Part shown: in pieces, positions 58,811 to 64,000 of the stretch
How the letters are laid out: every line of letters begins with the position of its first letter
Position numbering within the stretch: the first letter of the stretch is position 1
Origin: Pseudocercospora fijiensis CIRAD86
Lineage: Eukaryota > Ascomycota > Dothideomycetes > Mycosphaerellales > Mycosphaerellaceae
Length of the DNA stretch: 64,000 nucleotides
Assembly (NCBI RefSeq): GCF_000340215.1
Contig: NW_006921554.1
Location: 186,001-250,000 of the forward strand
Direction of reading: 5' to 3'
Notes under the pieces: generated by a model
What the model was told of the DNA's origin: nothing
Databases searched by the model: none
The model's input: the letters and a program-made list of their open reading frames with translations, nothing else
Position numbers and translations under genes: made by a program

Positions 58811-60156
58811 CCTTCTACGTAAACGCTTCGCCTACTTTAAGTCGCCCTTAGCCTATATACGCTTTCGCTTCTCGACCCGTAGTCGCCTTCTACCTCCGCC
58901 CTCTTCCTCTTCGTTATCGTTAATAAGGGTCTCGCTTAAACTAAATTTCGTATTCTCTTCGCGCTCTTAGGTTTCTTCGATCTTAAGCTTTTCTAATCAG
59001 TCGATAAGCTCCTTTAATAAGATATATAGTATCTTACCTTAGCGACTCTAGTAGAGGAGGTAGTATTAGAATACTATAATAGATTCGAAGGTAGTAGGCG
59101 AGTATGTTCGATTAAACCGGCCCTAGTAACGAGCGATGCTAAAAGATCTCTTATAGCTTATACCTATGCTCGGAATAGCGAGGACGTCCCGAGCGATCGA
59201 AAGTATCGTTAGAAACTTAGGCTCTAACCGCTACTATATAGCGAGAATATCGTCTCCGAATTCGTCTTAAAAATTAGTAAGATTTAGAGATTATTAGCCC
59301 TCTTTCCGAGCCTATAAGTTTAGTACTTACCTACGCTCCGATAGAGATCGAACTCTTCTTTATTTAGTATAAAACTAACTTACTCTTCTACCTCTACTTC
59401 CTACTTACGAAATAGGTAGGATATCGGAGCCTTCTTAGCTTTCCTTTTCCTAATACTACCTATATTTAGACTAGTTTCTTTCCGACGTTTACTAAATATC
59501 TATTCTAGAACCTCCTAATATCGCTTAGGCTATAGCTTATTATCCTTCTATTCCTCCTTCTACTAGTATATATCCTTTTTAACTAGGTTTAGCAAGTACG
59601 TAACGCTATAGAGCTCTCCGAACGACTCGAAGGTAGCACTATAATATTTGTCTAGCTTAGTACAGGAAGCCTCTATAGCTTTCGTTATAGCTACTTTCTA
59701 AGGGACGCTCTTCTTAGCTAGCTTAGCCGCGAGTTCTTTAAGCTTATTAAAGAGCTAGTTACAGTACGTAAAGACAAGGTAGATCGTCGGTCCTCGGGGT
59801 CTTCTAATCGTAGTAGTAACCTTTACGTAATATTTACTAATATCTACGAGATACTCTACTTAGCGCTATTCGGCGGATATAAGCGCGAGCTACTTAATAC
59901 CCTTAGTATTCTAATAGAGCTCGAGAGCGGTACGTAAAGTATATCCCCTCGTAAGTATATAGAAAGTCGAATCGAATCGGGTCTTAATATCTTAGGTAAA
60001 ACGGAGTAGGCGCTAAGGAGGCCGCTTTTACTATCGCTTATTCTATACGGTATTCTAGGTATCGACTTTAGGGTGCTTAATAAGGGTCTTCTAAATAGCC
60101 TAGAATCGGTTATATCTCTATAAGCTCGAGTTCGTATAGATTGCTAGACGACGAAG

Positions 60157-60238
60157 CTAGAAAAAGAGAGTTAATACTATCCTAGATTGCCGGCTATAGG
60201 TGCCGGCTATAAGTGCTAGCTACGAATAAAGGTTATAC
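60157..60238 (-). other. Predicted intron 2 of hAT transposase copy 3, CCGGCTA repeats
   Basis: 82 nt. Donor AAG/GTATAAC, acceptor TTTTTCTAG. Contains three variants of the repeat (60188-60220). Confidence 0.55.
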
Positions 60239-61163
60239 CTTATATAAAACGAGAGCGAGGCTCTCTACCTTATCCTATTTTATTACCGTAACGAGTTTCT
60301 CGACTCTCGACTTTGCTTTACCCTTATCTAGGACCTTCTATTAGTCGTCGTTCGATAGTACAATTTTAAGCGCCTTAAAGAGGGCTCGGATTGCGATTTA
60401 AACTATATAAGCGAGATAGGGACACTTCCGTAGGGATATAACCGCTAATATCGGCTCCTATTCTATAGGGCCGTTAGGGTTTCTTAACTAAGGGTCCTTA
60501 TTATCTTCCGGGTCGTACGTATCCGAAATCGTAGTAAGCTTAATATTAGGAAGATTAAGCTAGATTATAAACCTTATAATCTCGTCTATATAGTCGACCC
60601 TATTAGTACTACTAGTTATTTCGAAGACTAATATAAGTAGATAGTATATATAACGCCTTATATAATATTCGATTATTACTAGCGTTATCCGTAGTAATCG
60701 AGATTAGTTTCGTAGTTACGCTAACCCTATCTATTGCCGTATAGATAAGCTTCGCTATATCCTAACTAGTATAGGAACCTAGAATTTCTAGGAATCCGAT
60801 TAGCATTTCCTAGAGTTTCTAATCCGAATTAAGAAAGTATAGTATAATAGAGAGAAAGGAGGCCCTTATAGTCCGGCTTAACTAGCTATCGATAGTAATA
60901 GCTACTCGGCGAGTATTACGGAGAATCTCCCGAATATCGTCTAACGTAGCCTCTTTATTCTTCTCGAATATAGTACGCTACGTAGTCGCGCCTAGAAATA
61001 TAGGGGGGTACTTTATAAGACATAGATATATCTTCTATATAGAATCCCTTTTAAAGAAGTCCTCCGGAAGACCGTTTATAGCTAACATTTCGTTTACTAG
61101 TTACTTAAAATCTTCGGGGAAGAAATCGGAAGCCTTTAATACTTAAGCTTCCTTCTACGTAGC

Positions 61164-61264
61164 CTATAAAAATTAGTAGTATTTATAGGGTTAAGTTTAG
61201 GAGCCTCTAGCTATAGCCGGCAGCTATAGCCGGCAGCTACGGCTAGTATATTTAGAAAACGTAC
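61164..61264 (-). other. Predicted intron 1 of hAT transposase copy 3, CCGGCTA repeats
   Basis: 101 nt. Donor GAG/GTACGT, branch TACTAAT, acceptor TTTTATAG. Removing it joins EKE to ATQKEA in phase 0. Repeats occupy 61213-61250. Confidence 0.75.
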
Positions 61265-61649
61265 CTCTTTCTCGAACGCCGTATCTACCTTAATCCTTAC
61301 CTCCCCTTAAGATTCCCGATACCGTTTAGAACGGAGATAGTTAGTAGGCGATAAATTCCTATTCCCTAGTTTCGGGTATTTTAAGATTAAACTATAGAAT
61401 TTATAGACAATTACTAGTTAACCTTTTAGATACGAACTTATATTACGGTATAATGCCCCTTCTATAAAAAGATTCTAGAATATATCCGTTCGATCCTTAC
61501 TACCCTATCGTATCGAGTACTTCCGTAGTTTATACTCCTATAAACGTAAGTAAAAAGGGAACTATATCTTATAGACCTATTAATTAAACTACTCGCTATA
61601 CTTAGGTTTCTAAAGATACGCCTAGCTAGCCTTTTCGAAGATATCCGGG

Positions 61650-61935
61650 TTAATACTTAATGTTCGTATCTCTCCGAATAACCTTCTTCTTAGACTCTAT
61701 AAAGGTAAGGACCGGACGGTAGTATCTTATAACGAAATCCTACTACTAGGATACGAAGAGGATAAATCTAGCCTTAATCGTCGTCTAGTATTCGATAGGC
61801 TCGAAGGTAAGTATATAGCCTCGTCTCGACGTCGTTACGATTTAGTTCGTATACTAGACTATCTCGCCTATCGTCTCGTAGTTACTCTTCCTAGTATAGC
61901 GCCTAGTATATATATAATATCGTTTGGCATTTTTT
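61650..61935 (+). pseudogene. Unidentified open frame of about 90 codons
   Basis: Plus-strand frame free of stops (NNLLLRLYKGKDRTVVSYNE, then RRLVFDRLEGKYIASSRRRY). Remarkably open for this window. No ATG at a convincing place and no domain recognised; probably an internal piece of a larger relic. Confidence 0.4.
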
Positions 61936-62063
61936 AAAGTTTTATATAGAGAGGTTAAGAGTAGTAGATATATACTAGTAGTTATAGGGAAACACCCTTT
62001 CTTTTAAAGTATCGTATCGTTAGGAATAGCTAGGTAGTAAGTATATAGCTACCTTTTTTTATT

Positions 62064-62101
62064 TCCTAGCTACCCTAGCTACCCTAGCTACCCTAGCTAC
62101 T
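62064..62101. repeat. CCTAGCTAC tandem repeat, four units
   Basis: Four exact 9-bp units after a poly-T/A stretch. Confidence 0.85.
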
Positions 62102-62537
62102 TGAACTTTTCCCTTTTATACGACGGTTCTCTCCTACTAACGGAATAGAGCTACTATAGCAATCGAGCTTGTTTTTAGTCTTAATCCTTCCTCCTTTAGC
62201 GTAAGATACTCGATAAGTAAATGCTCGGGCTGAGTTTAACTACGAAATCTATATCTAACTAATACCTCCTTTAACTAATCCTACTTCTCGAACTCCCTCC
62301 GCTTCTTAGTAAAGACCTTAAAGAGCGAACTAGCTTCGTTAGGCGACTACGGAGTAGTCGAGATAAAGCCGTATTACTAAAGTAGGTAATTACTAGGAAC
62401 CTTATATAGAGGTCGAGAGAAATCTAACGGGAAACTATCCTACTAGTAGCTTAGATTCCGGATATAAGCCCTCTCTACCGGAGTAAAGATTTTATATAGT
62501 AACGGTACTCTTCCCTCGGAAATCGCTTTCTATTCGA

Positions 62538-62595
62538 CTATTAGTATCTACCGGCTACGAATGCCGGCTATAGCTACCGGCTATAAAATACTTAC
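62538..62595 (-). other. Predicted intron with CCGGTAGC repeats
   Basis: 58 nt, minus strand. GTAAGTATTTT donor, GATACTAATAG with overlapping branch site and acceptor. The middle is three units of AGCCGGTAG or AGCCGGCAT type. Confidence 0.7.
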
Positions 62596-63076
62596 TTTTA
62601 CGTCCTCTACCTCTAGTAATACCTTCGCCGCCCTTAGATATCTAGCCTCTATATTATTAATCGTAAGATATTTTTCCTTTCTACTTATAAAGGCGTTCCT
62701 TTAATACTTATAAAGAAATCTCTACTCTATATTAAGGATCTAAAGACGACTAGCCTTAATTCTAATCTTCGTAAGCTTTTCGTAGTAGCTTTAACGATAA
62801 CTATCTAGATTAATAGGACTTATGCCTTAGACCTTTACTAGCGCCTCGTCTCTTTTGCTATACTTAATCTACTCCTAGCCCTTATCGTCTATAGCGTTAG
62901 GCCTTAGGACTACGCCTATAAATAGATCGACGTATAGTATCTCCTTACTTTTTTTAGTCCTATTATTCGTAGTAATAAGCTCTTACGTAGTATTCTAAAG
63001 TCTAGTATTACTACTCTCGGCTATTTAAATATCTCCGTTATTATCGATCGTATCGATAGAGGTAGTAAGAATAGGT

Positions 63077-63168
63077 CTAAATAGTATTAGTTACCGATTT
63101 CGAGAAAGGATACTAGCTACGCTACTAGCTATATATACCGGCTACGTATGCCGGCTATATTAACTTAC
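63077..63168 (-). other. Predicted intron with CCGGCATA repeats
   Basis: 92 nt, minus strand. GTAAGTTAATA donor, AACTAATAC branch, TATTTAG acceptor; repeats at 63135-63160. Confidence 0.65.
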
Positions 63169-63220
63169 GCTAGTAGAAATTGCTCCTCGAAAACTAGCCG
63201 TAATTCTTTCCTCCTCTAAG

Positions 63221-63640
63221 CCTTCTCCTAGCTTGTCTTCTACTTCTAACCTTCGCTCTTTTTAATAGGCGCTAGCTATTAATAGAATGCCTCGTTACGC
63301 GCCTTCCTTCTCTTATTCTTAGCTCTTTTATCCTCGTCTATATTATCCTTCCTCTCGCGATCTCGTATAGAATTTTTATTTATAGAGTACTCCTCTTTAG
63401 TCTTACGTATTTTTTTAGATACTAAGCTAAAACAAACTCGCGTTCTTTACTATCTTCTCTTTAGCGCGCGGCGCGCTTCTCTCTTACTATTTTAAAAAGG
63501 AGAGAGGGAAGGGGGAGGGGGGGGCGAAGCGTTAATAGTTATTGTAGGTATAGAAGAGGAAGAAGATAAAAGGTATAAGAATATCGCGAAGCCCTAATTA
63601 TTGCTACCTACGTAACGTTATCTAGGTAAGCTTTTATAAC
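63221..63640. other. Spacer without recognised gene
   Basis: Contains a purine-rich run with G8 near 63497-63530; nothing else identified. Confidence 0.35.
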
Positions 63641-63720
63641 TACGGTAACTACGCCCTAGTAACGGTAACTACGCCCTAGTAACGGTAACTACGCCCTAGT
63701 AACGGTAACTACGACCTAGT
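63641..63720. repeat. Four 20-bp tandem repeats
   Basis: Unit AACGGTAACTACGCCCTAGT, copies at 63641, 63661, 63681 and 63701; the first differs at base 1 and the last has GACC for GCCC. Confidence 0.9.
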
Positions 63721-64000
63721 AACGGCAATCGCTATTATTAAGGCAATCGCGGGCGGGGAAAATGTAATCTAGTTGCTATAATAGCCGGTAATAGTAGCCG
63801 GTAGTCGGGTAGGAGTATACTTATAATAAAACTAATATAGTCTCTCGCTACTACGACCTATTAACGGCAATGCTTATAGTTAGGGCATCCGCGAGCGACC
63901 TAAATATAACCTAGTTACTATTATAGCCGGTAATAGTAGCTAGTAATTAGATAAGAGTATATTTATAATAAAACCGATATAGTCTCTAGTTCTAACTAGG
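63721..64000. repeat. Two diverged direct repeats of about 145 bp with AGCCGG cores
   Basis: 63721-63860 and 63866-64000 share AACGGCAAT, CTAGTTRCTAT, ATAGCCGGTAATAGTAGC and TTATAATAAAAC in order. Runs off the window end. Confidence 0.75.

Larger units (their letters stand above)
58158..61515 (-). mobile_element. hAT transposon copy 3 (H3 end truncated)
   Basis: Parallel to copy 1 (640-3583 plus 13037-13290) with mostly C/T and G/A differences. Lacks everything of copy 1 before about 640, i.e. the histone fold. It provides the uninterrupted target site of gypsy A. Confidence 0.87.
58815..61515 (-). pseudogene. hAT transposase, copy 3 (best preserved)
   Basis: Exon 1 61515-61265, exon 2 61163-60239, exon 3 60156 to about 58815. 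N-terminal part ISSYLKG, LSPTNYLRSKRYRES; catalytic region ITIDS, then SWDYKG-like and ITTDNASNN; C-terminal dimerisation domain near 59250-59050: DDILAI-WW-RLEPKFLT, IARDVLAIPSIG, RSFSIARY (ERLFSIARY before mutation) and GRFNRTYSPTTFESI, then an ELID/EKLKIEET tail. It would excise and insert hAT DNA. Stops are RIP-type; no frameshift needed in the parts I followed. Confidence 0.85.
62200..63220 (-). pseudogene. Unidentified relic gene with two repeat-filled introns
   Basis: Minus-strand frame: before intron 62538-62595 it reads for example ISPINLDSYR, INNIEARYLRAAKVLLEVED; after it ISEGRVPLLYKIFTPVERAY, DFSRPLYKVPSNYLL and NEASSLFKVFTKK. Stops are RIP-type. I do not know the family. A second intron is predicted at 63077-63168 further upstream in the gene. 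Confidence 0.45.

Noticed and set aside
63641..63720. CRISPR-like array
   Set aside because: Units are contiguous without spacers, and the window is fungal.

Overview
The window looks like a transposon graveyard from a filamentous ascomycete (Pezizomycotina). The dinucleotides CpA and TpG are almost absent through most of it, TpA is in large excess and CpG is kept. That is the footprint of repeat-induced point mutation (RIP, C to T at CpA on both strands). Nearly every gene is a RIP-killed relic: reading frames are long and collinear with known families but riddled with TAG/TAA where CAG, CAA or TGG once stood. No intact host gene, tRNA or rRNA was seen. Protein calls below read such stops as former Gln/Trp codons, and most coordinates of relics are approximate.

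Layout. 1-14688: two hAT DNA transposon copies in inverted orientation, each with a histone H3-like gene directly downstream of the transposase; copy 1 is split by a 9.45-kb Ty3/gypsy element (gypsy A, 3584-13036). 15260-15942: a second, different histone H3 relic. 16310-18556: pol fragment of gypsy family B. 18567-18720: inverted and tandem repeat cluster. 18990-22200: Plavaka-type (CMC) transposase on the minus strand. 22200-27600: mostly unidentified relic frames and tandem repeats. 27640-30580 plus 42761-43690: an SNF2-family helicase relic on the minus strand, split by a 12.18-kb Ty3/gypsy element (gypsy B, 30581-42760). 44830-45699 and 52454-54500: unidentified relics around a third LTR element (gypsy C, 45700-52448, a chromovirus). 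55440-58150: a truncated Helitron. 58158-61515: hAT copy 3 with a truncated H3-like gene. 61516-64000: unidentified relics and tandem repeats.

The most unusual content is threefold. First, the histone H3-like gene sits next to all three hAT copies. Second, gypsy B is tricistronic: Gag-Pro, Pol and a 938-codon third ORF. It carries five copies of a GC-cored hairpin that contains TAATG; in two cases the TAA is in frame as the end of an ORF (Gag-Pro, ORF3) and in two cases the ATG is in frame with the following ORF (Gag-Pro, Pol), as in stop-restart translation. Third, several predicted introns in unrelated relic genes are filled with the same CCGGCTATA-type repeat, like introner elements.

Gypsy B is the least mutated element and its two LTRs differ only by CpA/TpG transitions. 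Telomere-like TTAGGG tracts inside gypsy A and C are best explained as RIP products of CAGGGT (Gln-Gly) codon repeats.
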